Source: Alphaproteobacteria bacterium UBA6062 (lineage in GTDB: Bacteria; Pseudomonadota; Alphaproteobacteria; Sneathiellales; Sneathiellaceae). Taken from it: a stretch of DNA of 20,593 nt. Both the position numbers and the translations under genes were made by a program. The number at the start of each line of letters is the position of its first letter. The stretch's first letter is position 1. The notes under the pieces are model-generated. The model searched no databases, was not told the DNA's origin, and saw only the letters and a program-made list of their open reading frames with translations. Below are positions 12,634 through 20,593 of the stretch, in pieces. The stretch is taken from assembly GCA_002428885.1 (NCBI GenBank), contig DIYE01000100.1, forward strand, positions 1 to 20,593, given 5' to 3'.

Positions 12634-13260
12634 ATGAAAGCACCAAATGCCAATCGTCGCGGCTTTTTGAGCGGCTTATCTTCATTATTCATCTTGACCC
12701 TTTTGGGGCGTGAAGCAAAAGCGGCCACCGTAACACCATCAGCAACAGAAGGCCCTTTTTACCCAACCTCTTCAATGAGGAGACAAGACGTGGATAATGA
12801 TCTGGTTAAAATCGAAGGCCTGGTGAAGGAGGCAGGCGGCAGGGTCATCCTGCTCAACGGGCAGATCACCGACCGGAATGGAACACCCCTCCCCGGCTTG
12901 AGGATTGAAATCTGGCAATGTGATGTGAACGGTAAATACCTTCATCCGGGCGACAACCGTGATGTCAATTACGATACAGGCTTTCAGGGTTTTGGATATG
13001 ATATAACCGATGGTGACGGCCATTATAGCTTCAGGACGATTGAACCCGGGCGATATCCGGGGAGAACGCCGCATATTCATGTAAAGGTTTTTGAGCGTGA
13101 AAAAGAGTTGCTGACAACCCAGTTTTATGTTGCCGATGAGCCAGGAAATAAAAGTGACAGTCTGTTCCGCAGAATGTCATCCGAGGAGGCAAAGAGTGTT
13201 TCCATGCATTTTACCGAGGACAGAACAGGAAAAATGACGACAATCAATGTCCGGATATAA
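12634..13260 (+). CDS. Tat-exported intradiol ring-cleavage dioxygenase-like protein
   Basis: A 208-residue protein. It starts with a twin-arginine signal (NRRGFLSGL, then a hydrophobic stretch and AKA at 28-30), so it should be folded with its metal before export. The body is the intradiol dioxygenase / protocatechuate 3,4-dioxygenase beta-sandwich: EGPFYP (39-44), GQITDRNGTPLPGLRIEIWQCD and PGRTPHIHVKVF. The expected non-haem Fe(III) ligands are Tyr102, Tyr141, His147 and His149, and all are present. Cytoplasmic relatives cleave catechols; secreted relatives are less well characterised. A GGAGGA lies about nine bases upstream of the ATG. Its position after an HxlR gene suggests a role with aromatic or quinone compounds. 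Confidence 0.85.
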   Translation: MKAPNANRRGFLSGLSSLFILTLLGREAKAATVTPSATEGPFYPTSSMRRQDVDNDLVKIEGLVKEAGGRVILLNGQITDRNGTPLPGLRIEIWQCDVNGKYLHPGDNRDVNYDTGFQGFGYDITDGDGHYSFRTIEPGRYPGRTPHIHVKVFEREKELLTTQFYVADEPGNKSDSLFRRMSSEEAKSVSMHFTEDRTGKMTTINVRI

Positions 13261-13268
13261 CTAAATTT

Positions 13269-13295
13269 TCTGAAATAAAATTATTATTTATCAGA
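13269..13295. terminator. AT-rich hairpin between convergent genes
   Basis: TCTGA (13269-13273) and TCAGA (13291-13295) form the base of a bulged stem continued by ATAAA/TTTAT. It lies between the convergent stops of the dioxygenase-like gene and the GNAT gene. It may terminate both, but the stem is weak. Confidence 0.3.
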
Positions 13296-13758
13296 TCGTT
13301 AAAAGGTCAAGTTTCATTCCGGTATGAGAAGCGACAAAACCAAGACTTTCGTAAAAACGATGAGCCTCTTCACGGCTGTTATCTGTCGTAAGCTGTACCA
13401 GACCGCACCCGGTGCTTTTGGCATGGTCTATGGCATATTGCATCATCTTGCGGCCAAGACCGCCTGATCGCACTGTTTTGGAGATACGCACCCCTTCAAT
13501 CTGACAGCGTGTCATTCCCTTGCGAGAAATCCCTGAGATCAATGTGAGCTGCATACAGCCGATAATGTCGCCGCCTTTATCAACCACATAATAGTCGTTG
13601 CCGTCCTGTCGCTCCATCCGGGCAAAGGCATCCCGATAAACAAGAGCCAGTGGCTCTGCCGTATCTTCCCGGACTGAGCCAAGCTGATCATCCGCCAATA
13701 GTTGAACAATTGACAGGATATCATTTTCTCTAGCTTTTCTGATTATGAAATCATTCAT
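13291..13758 (-). CDS. GNAT-family N-acetyltransferase at operon end
   Basis: A 155-residue acetyltransferase. It begins MNDFIIRKARENDILSIVQLL, has a central strand YYVVDKGGDIIGCMQLT, the CoA-binding loop VRSGGLGRKMMQYAIDHA and a C-terminal REEAHRFYESLGF. This is the common single-domain GNAT layout. The ATG at 13758 is preferred; a TTG at 13770 would overlap the preceding gene. It begins four bases after the PhnP-like gene's stop, so it is the last cistron of the operon. Substrate unknown. Confidence 0.85.
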   Translation of the reverse strand: MNDFIIRKARENDILSIVQLLADDQLGSVREDTAEPLALVYRDAFARMERQDGNDYYVVDKGGDIIGCMQLTLISGISRKGMTRCQIEGVRISKTVRSGGLGRKMMQYAIDHAKSTGCGLVQLTTDNSREEAHRFYESLGFVASHTGMKLDLLTI

Positions 13759-13762
13759 AATA

Positions 13763-14521
13763 TCAGACAATTATTTCCATTCCATCATAAGCAGGTTCAA
13801 CATTGTCAGGCAATTCCCGGCGAAGGGTTTCATAATCCAGATCCACATGCATATTGGTGAGAATAGCCCGCCTTGGCTTTAGCCTCTCAATCCATTTCAA
13901 AGCTGTTTCCACATTCACATGGGTCGGATGCGGCGTATAGCGCATGGCATCCACAATCCAGGTATCCACCCCTTCCAGGATGTCGAACCCGTGATCATCC
14001 AGATTTACCAGATCATTGGAATAGCCGATCTTCCCCATTCGGAAACCGAGGCTTATGACACTGCCATGATCCTGATCGAACGGTATAAAATCAATATTCC
14101 CGACACTGAAAGGACCTTCAATAAAATGCTCTTTCAGGATCGCCGGATAAGGACTGCCATCCAGTTGCCTGAAGCAATAGTCAAAGCGTTTCATTAGCAT
14201 GTCCAGGGTCACTTTATTGCCCCAGACATTGACACGCTCACGGCTTCGGATAGCCAACACCCGCAATTCATCAATACCGTGACACTGATCCGCATGCTCG
14301 TGGGTCCAGACAACACCGTCAAGTTCCGTAACTTCAGCATCCAGAAGCTGCTCCCGGATATCCGGTGACGTATCTATCAGAACTTTACTGCCCTGATCCT
14401 CTACCAGGATACTGCATCTGCGACGGCGGTTTTTTGGCTCATTGGGATCACAGGCGCCCCATTCATTACCGATCCGGGGCACACCACCGGAGGTTCCACA
14501 TCCTAATATCGTTACTTTCAT
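13763..14521 (-). CDS. MBL-fold metallo-hydrolase, PhnP-like
   Basis: A 252-residue metallo-beta-lactamase-fold hydrolase. The N-terminus MKVTILGCGTSGGVPRIG and the metal motif THEHADQCHGID (His74, His76, Asp78, His81 region) are typical of the PhnP/RNase Z-like branch. Later ligands are in DQDHG, NDL and TNMHVDLDY. PhnP itself hydrolyses cyclic phosphodiesters, but operon members of this type have no firmly known substrate. The gene starts on the last base of the tatD stop (TGATG), indicating coupled translation. The tatD-MBL pair is widely conserved in alphaproteobacteria. Confidence 0.9.
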   Translation of the reverse strand: MKVTILGCGTSGGVPRIGNEWGACDPNEPKNRRRRCSILVEDQGSKVLIDTSPDIREQLLDAEVTELDGVVWTHEHADQCHGIDELRVLAIRSRERVNVWGNKVTLDMLMKRFDYCFRQLDGSPYPAILKEHFIEGPFSVGNIDFIPFDQDHGSVISLGFRMGKIGYSNDLVNLDDHGFDILEGVDTWIVDAMRYTPHPTHVNVETALKWIERLKPRRAILTNMHVDLDYETLRRELPDNVEPAYDGMEIIV

Positions 14522-15306
14522 CAGTCTTCCCGCTGAATTTTATCAAAGAGTTTAAAGAAATTTTCCGTCGTTTTATCAGCCAGTTCCTGCGCGGGCACCT
14601 GTTTCAAATCCGCCACACAGGCCGCTGTATGAGCAACAAAGGCCGGTTCGTTGGTTTTACCCCTGTTGGGAACTGGCGCCAGATAAGGGCTGTCTGTCTC
14701 GACCAAAAGGCGATCCAACGGTATGCGTGTCACATGATCTTTGAGATCTTGTGCTGCCTTAAAGGTCACAATACCTGAAATAGAAATAAAAAACCCAATT
14801 TCCATAGATTTTTCAGCGACTTCCCACCCAGAACTAAAGCAATGAATAACACCGGAAAACGGTCCCCTGGCATATTCTTCATGTAAAATCTCAATTGTGT
14901 CCTCATCGGCATCCCGGGTATGCACGATGAGAGGCAGGCCTGATTGGCGGGCCGCCTCGATATGAATACGAAAAGACTGTTTTTGAATATCACGCGGGGA
15001 ATGCTCATAAAAATAGTCGAGACCGGTCTCGCCAATGGCAACGACCTTGGGATGATCAGCCAGATCGAGAAGCTTCTGGACTGTAACATCCGCCCCTTCT
15101 TCTTCCGCCTCATGAGGGTGAATACCAACAGAACAGTGAATATTATCATGCTGTTCCGCAATGTTCCTAACGCCATCGAACTGCCGCAGCTTGGTGCCGA
15201 TGGTCAGCATATGCCCGACGCCGGCCAGTTTTGCCCGCCGTAAAACATCATCAATTTGTGTCGATAACTGCTCAAAATCCAAATGGCAGTGACTGTCAAC
15301 AAGCAT
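14521..15306 (-). CDS. tatD: TatD-family metal-dependent DNase
   Basis: A 261-residue TIM-barrel hydrolase. The metal-binding residues can be located: His6 and His8 (DSHCHLD), Glu93 (IGETGLDY), His129 (IVHTRDAD), His155 (IHCFSSG) and Asp205 (ETDSPYLAP). The family includes TatD and YcfH; TatD acts as a 3'-5' exonuclease and D-aminoacyl-tRNA deacylase activity has been proposed for relatives. It begins 20 bases after holB. In many alphaproteobacteria metG lies in this gap, but it is absent here. Confidence 0.93.
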   Translation of the reverse strand: MLVDSHCHLDFEQLSTQIDDVLRRAKLAGVGHMLTIGTKLRQFDGVRNIAEQHDNIHCSVGIHPHEAEEEGADVTVQKLLDLADHPKVVAIGETGLDYFYEHSPRDIQKQSFRIHIEAARQSGLPLIVHTRDADEDTIEILHEEYARGPFSGVIHCFSSGWEVAEKSMEIGFFISISGIVTFKAAQDLKDHVTRIPLDRLLVETDSPYLAPVPNRGKTNEPAFVAHTAACVADLKQVPAQELADKTTENFFKLFDKIQRED

Positions 15307-15326
15307 GGAAACCTCAAATGTTCCGT

Positions 15327-16415
15327 TTATCGGGTCGTCTTGAGAAACAAATCCAGAATGACCTGTTTGCGATCCAGGTTGATGCTCTCCGCCCTTTCGA
15401 TCAGATGATTAGACTTCTCCCAGATATCAACCCAAAATGCAACAGATTGATGACCTCCGAGTTTTGCCATGATCTGCTGCTCTCCGGTGAGAAGGTCCTG
15501 ATCGACAAATCCGGTTGAGAGTGATCGGACCAGACGGGAGATCCACCAGGGGAATAATTCCACAAGAACCCTATAGAGCCCCTCCCCGTCTTTTCTTCCA
15601 ACAGCATCGGCGAGACCGTGCAGCTTGTCCGGATCAAAGGACGGATATCCTTCAAAGATCGACAGGATCGACAAAAAGGCCTCAAAGCCTCCCGCTTGCT
15701 GAAGCAGGAGTGCTTTGCCTGGACTGCCTTCCGACAGGGCCAACAGCGTTGCCAGTTGCTCTTCAGACAAGCGATCTGCCCAGGGATTAATAACTGTTCT
15801 AACCTGATCCGCAGATAACGGTTTCAGAGGAAGCTGGCGACATCTGGAACGAATGGTCGGCAGCAGCCCGGCCGGCGTATGAGAGAGCAGGAAAAACAGG
15901 GTCTGCGCCGGCGGCTCTTCCAGAATTTTCAAGAAGGCGTTGGCCGCACTGATATTCATATCATCGACGGTATCAACAATGACCACACGCCACCCGCCAT
16001 CACTGGATTTTAAACCAAAGAAATCTGAAAGTGCCCTGACATCATCAATCCGGATAACCTTGAACGTCTTTTTGCCTTTGGGATCATATTCCCGTTTCAG
16101 AACTGATAATCCGGGATGGGATTCTGCGAGGATAAGCGCATCCGCCGGATGGCCTTCCGCACTGTCCAAACTGTCCGGCGGTCCAAAAAGACCGCCACTT
16201 TCCCCCTCCCGGGTCAGTAGGAAACGCGCCGCCCGATATGCAAAAGTGGCTTTTCCCACACCTTTGAGACCCGTTACCAGCCAGGCATGGTGGAAGCGAC
16301 CACTGTTAAAGCTACTGAGGAACTGTTGCTCCGCCTCTTCATGACCAATAAGGGTTCTGCTTTCCCTCGGATGAGGAAACCCTTCCAGACCATCGCTGAC
16401 AGGCTGTTCACTCAC
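15327..16415 (-). CDS. holB: DNA polymerase III subunit delta prime
   Basis: A 362-residue clamp-loader subunit. The N-terminus has HPRESRTLIGHEEAEQQFL and the strand HAWLVTGLKGVGKATFAYR, where the P-loop reads GLKGVGKA (49-56). Ala in place of Ser/Thr is consistent with delta prime not being an ATPase. The SRC motif (RSRCRQLPL) and the segment FLKILEEPPAQTLFFLLS are characteristic of DnaX/HolB relatives. It works with the gamma/tau and delta subunits to load the sliding clamp. It overlaps tmk by eight bases and precedes tatD. Confidence 0.93.
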   Translation of the reverse strand: MSEQPVSDGLEGFPHPRESRTLIGHEEAEQQFLSSFNSGRFHHAWLVTGLKGVGKATFAYRAARFLLTREGESGGLFGPPDSLDSAEGHPADALILAESHPGLSVLKREYDPKGKKTFKVIRIDDVRALSDFFGLKSSDGGWRVVIVDTVDDMNISAANAFLKILEEPPAQTLFFLLSHTPAGLLPTIRSRCRQLPLKPLSADQVRTVINPWADRLSEEQLATLLALSEGSPGKALLLQQAGGFEAFLSILSIFEGYPSFDPDKLHGLADAVGRKDGEGLYRVLVELFPWWISRLVRSLSTGFVDQDLLTGEQQIMAKLGGHQSVAFWVDIWEKSNHLIERAESINLDRKQVILDLFLKTTR

Positions 16416-17055
16416 TCAGAAGCCTTTCGCGCACAATTTTCCGAAGCTCTGCCTGGATTTCATCAATCGGCCTATCGGCATCGATAATAACGCACCGGTG
16501 ACTGTTCTTGTCGGCAATCTCATAGAAGCCCTGTTGCATCCGTTCATGGACGGCAATGTCCATTTTTTCGAAACGATCTTCGTTATTGGTTCGTCCCTGC
16601 GTACGGGCGATCCCTTTACGAACGTCGATATCAAGGATCAATGTGAGGTCCGGCTCAAAATCCCCGACTGAAACCTCATGGATTTTCGAAACAGCTTCAA
16701 CACCGAGCTGATTACCGTACCCCTGATAAGCCATGGTTGAATCCGCGAAGCGATCTGAAATCACCCAGTCTCCCCGTTCAAGAGCCGGCCAGACCGTCAG
16801 GCGAAGATGGTTGCGGCGAGAGGCGTAGAAGAGCAGTGTCTCACCAACCACATCCCATCTTTCCGGCTCACCGGTCAGGATGAGCTGCCTGATATCGTCA
16901 GATCCCGGCGCACCGCCTGGTTCACGGGTCAGCAACACGTCTTTATGTTGTTCTTTAAGGAACTCAGACAACAGCCTGGCCTGCGTCGATTTTCCGGTTC
17001 CATCACCTCCTTCAAGAGTGATGAACTTTCCCGGATAAGACTGTTTTTTACTCAT
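16408..17055 (-). CDS. tmk: Thymidylate kinase
   Basis: A 215-residue kinase converting dTMP to dTDP. The P-loop is GGDGTGKST (16-24), the dTMP-binding segment is TREPGGAPGSDDIR, and ISDRFADSTMAYQG carries the DR(F) motif. The LID region is RTNNEDRFEK. A GGAAGG lies a few bases upstream of the ATG. It is placed directly before holB, the usual alphaproteobacterial order, which ties nucleotide supply to replication. Confidence 0.95.
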   Translation of the reverse strand: MSKKQSYPGKFITLEGGDGTGKSTQARLLSEFLKEQHKDVLLTREPGGAPGSDDIRQLILTGEPERWDVVGETLLFYASRRNHLRLTVWPALERGDWVISDRFADSTMAYQGYGNQLGVEAVSKIHEVSVGDFEPDLTLILDIDVRKGIARTQGRTNNEDRFEKMDIAVHERMQQGFYEIADKNSHRCVIIDADRPIDEIQAELRKIVRERLLSE

Positions 17056-17081
17056 AAGAATTGGCCTTCCGCCACAGCGTT

Positions 17082-18269
17082 TTAGTTGGCGGAAGCTCCG
17101 AACAGGACGTATTTGACCGCAGCACTGACCCGTCCGAAAACGCCGGGACGTGCAACATCTTCAGAAGCGATCAGGGGCACCTCGATCTTTTCCATCTCCG
17201 GTGCGGAAATCACCAGGCGGGCCACTGGCGTGCCTTTCAGGATCGGCGCCGGAATAGGCTCATTATAAACCAGTTTGACCTGCATGGAGCGGCGGTCTTT
17301 ACGAGACATGGTGACCGTCAGATCCTGCTCAAGTGTCAAAGGAACCAGGTCCTTTGCCCCCAGCCATACGCGGGCTTTGGCAACCTCCTGCCCTTTCTTA
17401 AACAAGGCATAGTTATCAAACTCGCGAAATCCCCATTCCAGAAGGCGTTCGGATTCCCGGCCGCGTTCTTTGGCGCTGGTCAACCCATTGACCACAAGAA
17501 TAAGCCGACGATCCTGTCGCTGGGCGGAACCGGTCAAGCCGTAACCGGATTCTTCCGTATGACCTGTTTTCAGGCCATCCGCGCCATTGTTGGAATAAAG
17601 CAACGGATTGCGGTTTCCCTGTTTGATCTGCTTGCCTTTACTTGTTTTCCCGAACGCGAAGCTTTTTTCACTGAAAATAGAATAATATTCCGGGAATTTC
17701 TGAATAATATATTTGGACAGAATAGCCAGTTCCCGGGCCGTCATGCGATGATTGGGGTTTGGCCATCCCGTCGCATTAGCGAAAATACTCTTTTCCAGCC
17801 CAATTTCCCGGGCATGTTCGGTCATGGCTTCGGCAAAAGCACTTTCGGACCCGGCGAGAGCTTCCGCCACCACGATACAGGCATCATTTCCGGATTGCAC
17901 AATAATGCCACGCAGAAGATCGCTCACTTTGACCCGCTTATTGACCTCTACAAACATTTTGGAGCCACCCTTGCGCCAGGCCTTTTCACTGACCGGGAAG
18001 GTATCCTCCATCTTAAGAGAGCCTTCCTTCAACCGCTCAAAGACCATGGTAACCGTCATCAGTTTACTCATGGAAGCGGGAGGCATCAGTGTGTCTGCCT
18101 GTTTTTCAAGTAAAATGGCACCGGTGTCCATATCCATGAGAAAGGCCTGCTTTGCCCGGGTTTCGATGGCTTTCGCACCAAAGCCGGCAAAGCTGACGGA
18201 AACAGCAACAGCCGTAAAAACCGTCATCCGTTTCAGGGATTGATAGAAGGTCGGGAAAATTTTCAACAT
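17082..18269 (-). CDS. D-alanyl-D-alanine carboxypeptidase, DacC/PBP5-6-like
   Basis: A 395-residue serine peptidase S11 that trims peptidoglycan pentapeptides. It has an N-terminal signal peptide ending AKA (32-34), the active-site SMSK (Ser66, Lys69), SGN at 126-128 and KTG at 234-236, so all three penicillin-binding motifs are intact. A C-terminal PBP5-like beta domain begins near residue 290, and the final hydrophobic/amphipathic segment (VSAAVKYVLFG) may anchor it to the membrane. It begins 78 bases after rlpA and ends 26 bases before tmk. Confidence 0.93.
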   Translation of the reverse strand: MLKIFPTFYQSLKRMTVFTAVAVSVSFAGFGAKAIETRAKQAFLMDMDTGAILLEKQADTLMPPASMSKLMTVTMVFERLKEGSLKMEDTFPVSEKAWRKGGSKMFVEVNKRVKVSDLLRGIIVQSGNDACIVVAEALAGSESAFAEAMTEHAREIGLEKSIFANATGWPNPNHRMTARELAILSKYIIQKFPEYYSIFSEKSFAFGKTSKGKQIKQGNRNPLLYSNNGADGLKTGHTEESGYGLTGSAQRQDRRLILVVNGLTSAKERGRESERLLEWGFREFDNYALFKKGQEVAKARVWLGAKDLVPLTLEQDLTVTMSRKDRRSMQVKLVYNEPIPAPILKGTPVARLVISAPEMEKIEVPLIASEDVARPGVFGRVSAAVKYVLFGASAN

Positions 18270-18287
18270 TCTCTCACTTTATCTGTC

Positions 18288-18316
18288 TTTATGTCACTGC
18301 TGAGAACCGTTATCAA
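18288..18316 (-). promoter_or_regulatory. Possible internal promoter before the carboxypeptidase gene
   Basis: Read leftward: TTGATA (18316-18311), a 17-base spacer and CATAAA (18293-18288). It lies in the 78-base gap between rlpA and the carboxypeptidase gene, the largest gap in the operon. It is a moderate consensus match only. Confidence 0.35.
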
Positions 18317-18347
18317 AAGATCGGCTTTTTCTCAATAGAAGTTGCTA

Positions 18348-19337
18348 TCACTCTATGACAATTCTGGCATTTGTATGCCCGGAATTGATCAATTTTGAAA
18401 GAAGCTGATCTGCTTCATCTACCGTGTAGACCGGCCCGATCCGAACCCGGTAAAAATCCTGGCCGTTAACGAGCACCTGGTTAATATTTGTCGGTCCCAG
18501 GGAAGACAGTTTGGCACTCAGTCGGTTGGCGTTGTTATATTCGATAAAAGCGCCTGCCTGAATAAAGATTTCACTGTCCTTTACAGGTTTCACTGTCACA
18601 ACCTGTTTCTGATCCTGTCCGGGCGCTGCCAAAGGCTTGCTTTCTACCGGTTTTGGAAGCGTCTTTGTTTTTGACGCTGGTGCCGCCTTCACATCTTTGG
18701 GCGGTTCAAGCGCAGCCGTCTGGACTTTGCTATTAGGGGCGGCTGTTACTTTTTTCTTCTCTTCCTGAGTGGTTTCGGCCTTAGCCAGATACCGGACATC
18801 CTGCCCTTTACCCGGCGTGGCAAGTTCAACACGCACCTTGGCTGTTCCCTGGCGGATAATTCCCAGAAGCTGCGCCGCCCGGCGGGACAGGTCAATAATA
18901 CGGCCATGAACGAATGGCCCCCGATCATTAACGGTCACGACAATAGACCGACCGTTTTCGAGATTTGTTACCCGCACATCCGTCGGCATGGGAAGGGTTT
19001 TATGAGCCGCCGTCAGCTGGTTCATATCATAAACCGCACCATTGGCTGTCTTGCGGCCGTGAAACGGCTCTCCGTACCAGGAGGCAATACCGGTCTCATT
19101 ATAATTTGGATCTTCCGCCGGATAATACCAGATATTATCCACCTGATAGGGTTTACCGACTTTCCGCTGTCCCCGGTTGACTTTGCCCCTGTCTGTACTG
19201 CCTGTTCCTTTCACCTCGGAAGCAGCATGTCCAAGCAGGCTCATCTCCGCACATCCACTTAACACCGTCAGGGAAAGCAAAGCCCCCAGACAGATCAGGT
19301 ATTTGGAAGCGTTCATATTAATCCGTCTGGCATTCAT
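18348..19337 (-). CDS. rlpA: RlpA-like septal lipoprotein with SPOR domain
   Basis: A 329-residue lipoprotein. The signal ends in the lipobox LSGC, and the double-psi beta-barrel follows with GIASWYGEPFHGRKTANGA and TVNDRGPFVHGRIIDLS. The conserved acid and His of RlpA lytic enzymes are visible. A Lys/Pro/Ala-rich linker leads to a C-terminal SPOR domain (IFIQAGAFIEYNNANRL to the end), which binds denuded peptidoglycan at the septum. I chose the ATG at 19337. A TTG at 19358 overlaps the transglycosylase stop, and an ATG at 19316 would give a shorter but still workable signal peptide. RlpA probably cleaves glycan strands lacking stem peptides. Confidence 0.92.
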   Translation of the reverse strand: MNARRINMNASKYLICLGALLSLTVLSGCAEMSLLGHAASEVKGTGSTDRGKVNRGQRKVGKPYQVDNIWYYPAEDPNYNETGIASWYGEPFHGRKTANGAVYDMNQLTAAHKTLPMPTDVRVTNLENGRSIVVTVNDRGPFVHGRIIDLSRRAAQLLGIIRQGTAKVRVELATPGKGQDVRYLAKAETTQEEKKKVTAAPNSKVQTAALEPPKDVKAAPASKTKTLPKPVESKPLAAPGQDQKQVVTVKPVKDSEIFIQAGAFIEYNNANRLSAKLSSLGPTNINQVLVNGQDFYRVRIGPVYTVDEADQLLSKLINSGHTNARIVIE

Positions 19338-19354
19338 GGAGACACTATCCTCTG

Positions 19355-20338
19355 TCAAGGCGAGACCAGCTTGTCAGCCAGTTGACCGACCGACATGGCA
19401 AAATAGGTGGAACGGTTCCATTTCAGGATGGTCCGGTAGTTATTATAAACAAGGAATGTCTGGCCATTTCCACCACGCGGCTGAACAAGAGACCCCATCA
19501 ACTGGCGTGACGGCAAGTCGGAGCCGTCTGCCTTTCGAACCCCCAGATCCTGCCAATATTGCATGGGATGCTGTACCTTAAGGCTGACAAGCGACAGATC
19601 AAATCCGTCCGGTAGTTTGACTTCCCGTCCCCAGGTCTGATCACCGCGCCAACCGGAGCTGGCGAGATAATTGGCAGCGGAGGCAAAGACATCAGGTTTG
19701 GTTGTCCAGATATCCCGCCTGCCATCCTTGTCATGATCAACCGCAAAATTGACAAAACTGGAGGGCATAAACTGAGCCTGCCCCATGGCACCGGCCCAAG
19801 ACCCTTTCATATCTTTCGGTTTGATATGCTTGTCTTCAAGAATGCGCAGGGCAATAAGCAATTCTTTGCGGAAATAAGCAGCCCGGCGATTATCGTAAGC
19901 CAGGGTCGTCAGCGCCTCCACCACATTAAAACCGCCGGTATAGCGACCAAACCGGGTTTCCACGCCCCAGAGCGCCACAATAAAACGGGGCTGAACATTA
20001 TATTGGCGAGCAACCTCATCAAGGGCCGCCCCATTTTCCCGCATTTTTCGTTTGCCGAGATCAACAAGGGACTTGGGGAGGCGTTTGGCCATATATTGCT
20101 GAAATGTCTGGGTAACTTCCGGCTGCTTGCGATCCAGGGAAATAATCTTTTCCTTGAATTTAACGTTCCTAAAAGCCTCATCAAGGATCGGTTGGCTAAT
20201 GCCCTGCGCTTTGGCTTCGGATTTCAGGTCCTTCAGCCATTCCCCGAATTCCTTCTTGGCAGCCTCGGCTGAAACTGCAGATAAAACAAGAGACGCGACA
20301 AGCGCCAGTGACGAAAATTTCCCGAGATTCTTCAGCAT
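19355..20338 (-). CDS. Lytic murein transglycosylase, MltB family
   Basis: A 327-residue periplasmic enzyme that cleaves peptidoglycan to anhydro-muropeptides. It has a signal peptide ending AEA (24-26), not a lipobox, so it is soluble. The catalytic Glu127 sits in WGVETRFGRYTG, and SWAGAMGQAQFMPSSF with DHDKDGRRDIW follow, all typical of the MltB (family 3) fold. A GATGAGGGG precedes the ATG closely. It is the first gene of the leftward operon; its stop lies 18 bases before the rlpA start I chose, so the two act together on septal wall remodelling. Confidence 0.92.
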   Translation of the reverse strand: MLKNLGKFSSLALVASLVLSAVSAEAAKKEFGEWLKDLKSEAKAQGISQPILDEAFRNVKFKEKIISLDRKQPEVTQTFQQYMAKRLPKSLVDLGKRKMRENGAALDEVARQYNVQPRFIVALWGVETRFGRYTGGFNVVEALTTLAYDNRRAAYFRKELLIALRILEDKHIKPKDMKGSWAGAMGQAQFMPSSFVNFAVDHDKDGRRDIWTTKPDVFASAANYLASSGWRGDQTWGREVKLPDGFDLSLVSLKVQHPMQYWQDLGVRKADGSDLPSRQLMGSLVQPRGGNGQTFLVYNNYRTILKWNRSTYFAMSVGQLADKLVSP

Positions 20339-20403
20339 CCACCCCTCATCATTAAGCTTAAGAGCATTTTGTATTTAACAGGAACCATTTGACCGCTTTT
20401 TCG

Positions 20404-20593
20404 GGTCTACTGACAAGGCGTGCTTCGCGCGGTGGTCTGGTCTGACCATAAGCGTAGCACAACACCGTCAGAAGGCTCGAAAAAACGGCCTTCGGTGGGC
20501 CAAATCAGCCCATCTCCTGTGTTGCGACGCTTGCCCGATGCGCCGCATCGCGCTTCGCACCGCTCCTTGTATATGAACTGATTTGGCTCCATC
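20404..20593. repeat. GC-rich nested inverted-repeat region at window edge
   Basis: No gene is supported. GCCAAATCAG (20499-20508) and CTGATTTGGC (20578-20587) are perfect 10-bp inverted arms. Inside them, CGATGCG-C-CGCATCG (20536-20550) is a 15-bp palindrome flanked by TGCGA/TCGCA (20523-20527 and 20555-20559). The base composition is richer in GC than the nearby spacer. It could be a mobile-element end, a dispersed palindromic repeat or a structured RNA that continues past the window. A 61-codon leftward frame exists but shows no protein-like features that I recognise. Confidence 0.45.

Noticed and set aside
15327..16415. P-loop Ala in place of Ser/Thr in the delta prime subunit as a sign of decay
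   Set aside because: The delta prime subunit is not an ATPase in the clamp loader, so a degenerate P-loop is normal.
17061..18113. A 350-codon rightward reading frame
   Set aside because: It is antisense to the carboxypeptidase gene, which has all three active-site motifs and a signal peptide.
20407..20592. A 61-codon leftward reading frame at the right edge
   Set aside because: Low-complexity, Arg/Cys-rich translation of a palindromic GC-rich patch, with no recognisable domain; also open in another frame.
1..20593. CRISPR arrays, tRNA or rRNA genes, complete insertion sequences
   Set aside because: No regularly spaced repeats, no cloverleaf with T-loop signature, and no transposase-like protein were seen on either strand.

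Overview
The window looks like the chromosome of a mid-GC, probably marine alphaproteobacterium. The best evidence is the leftward cell-wall/replication operon at 13291-20338 (lytic transglycosylase, rlpA, D-Ala-D-Ala carboxypeptidase, tmk, holB, tatD, PhnP-like hydrolase), an order typical of Alphaproteobacteria, although metG, usually found between holB and tatD, is missing here. A Sneathiella- or Emcibacter-like group is possible, but that is only an impression from protein style and base composition.

Layout. 1-1050: the edge of what looks like a filamentous-phage (inovirus) prophage or remnant. It has a DUF3693-like repressor, a divergent unknown gene and a 31-residue membrane peptide, with a symmetric two-operator, two-promoter switch between the divergent genes. 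1050-1483: no convincing gene, only hairpins and a possible gene relic. 1484-3312: a MarR-GNAT fusion regulator and a DMT exporter, overlapping by one base, behind a 26-bp palindromic operator. 3341-6102: an Old Yellow Enzyme oxidoreductase divergent from an alpha/beta hydrolase, then a GNAT acetyltransferase. 6436-9675: a 1079-residue membrane histidine kinase that carries its own receiver and LytTR DNA-binding domain. 9913-13260: a nitronate monooxygenase, an orphan periplasmic binding protein, an HxlR regulator and a Tat-exported intradiol dioxygenase-like protein. 13291-20338: the conserved operon. 20404-20593: a GC-rich nested inverted-repeat region running off the window.

The most unusual signal is a pair of related structured RNA elements on the + strand (6355-6420 and 9843-9910) on either side of the giant kinase gene. 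Each has a 7-bp hairpin capped by a GNRA tetraloop, the identical linker ACTGGCGACGG, and an intrinsic terminator. Over 34 aligned bases there are five differences: four form two compensatory base-pair changes and the fifth is the free N of the tetraloop. In both copies the 5' strand of the terminator could also pair with bases upstream of the first hairpin, so alternative folds are possible.

Other points of note are an internal Shine-Dalgarno/ATG in the kinase gene that could release a soluble REC-LytTR regulator, and a shared operator (TAGC followed by TACT-N8-AGTA) upstream of both the HxlR gene and the nitronate monooxygenase gene, which suggests a small electrophile/redox-stress regulon.
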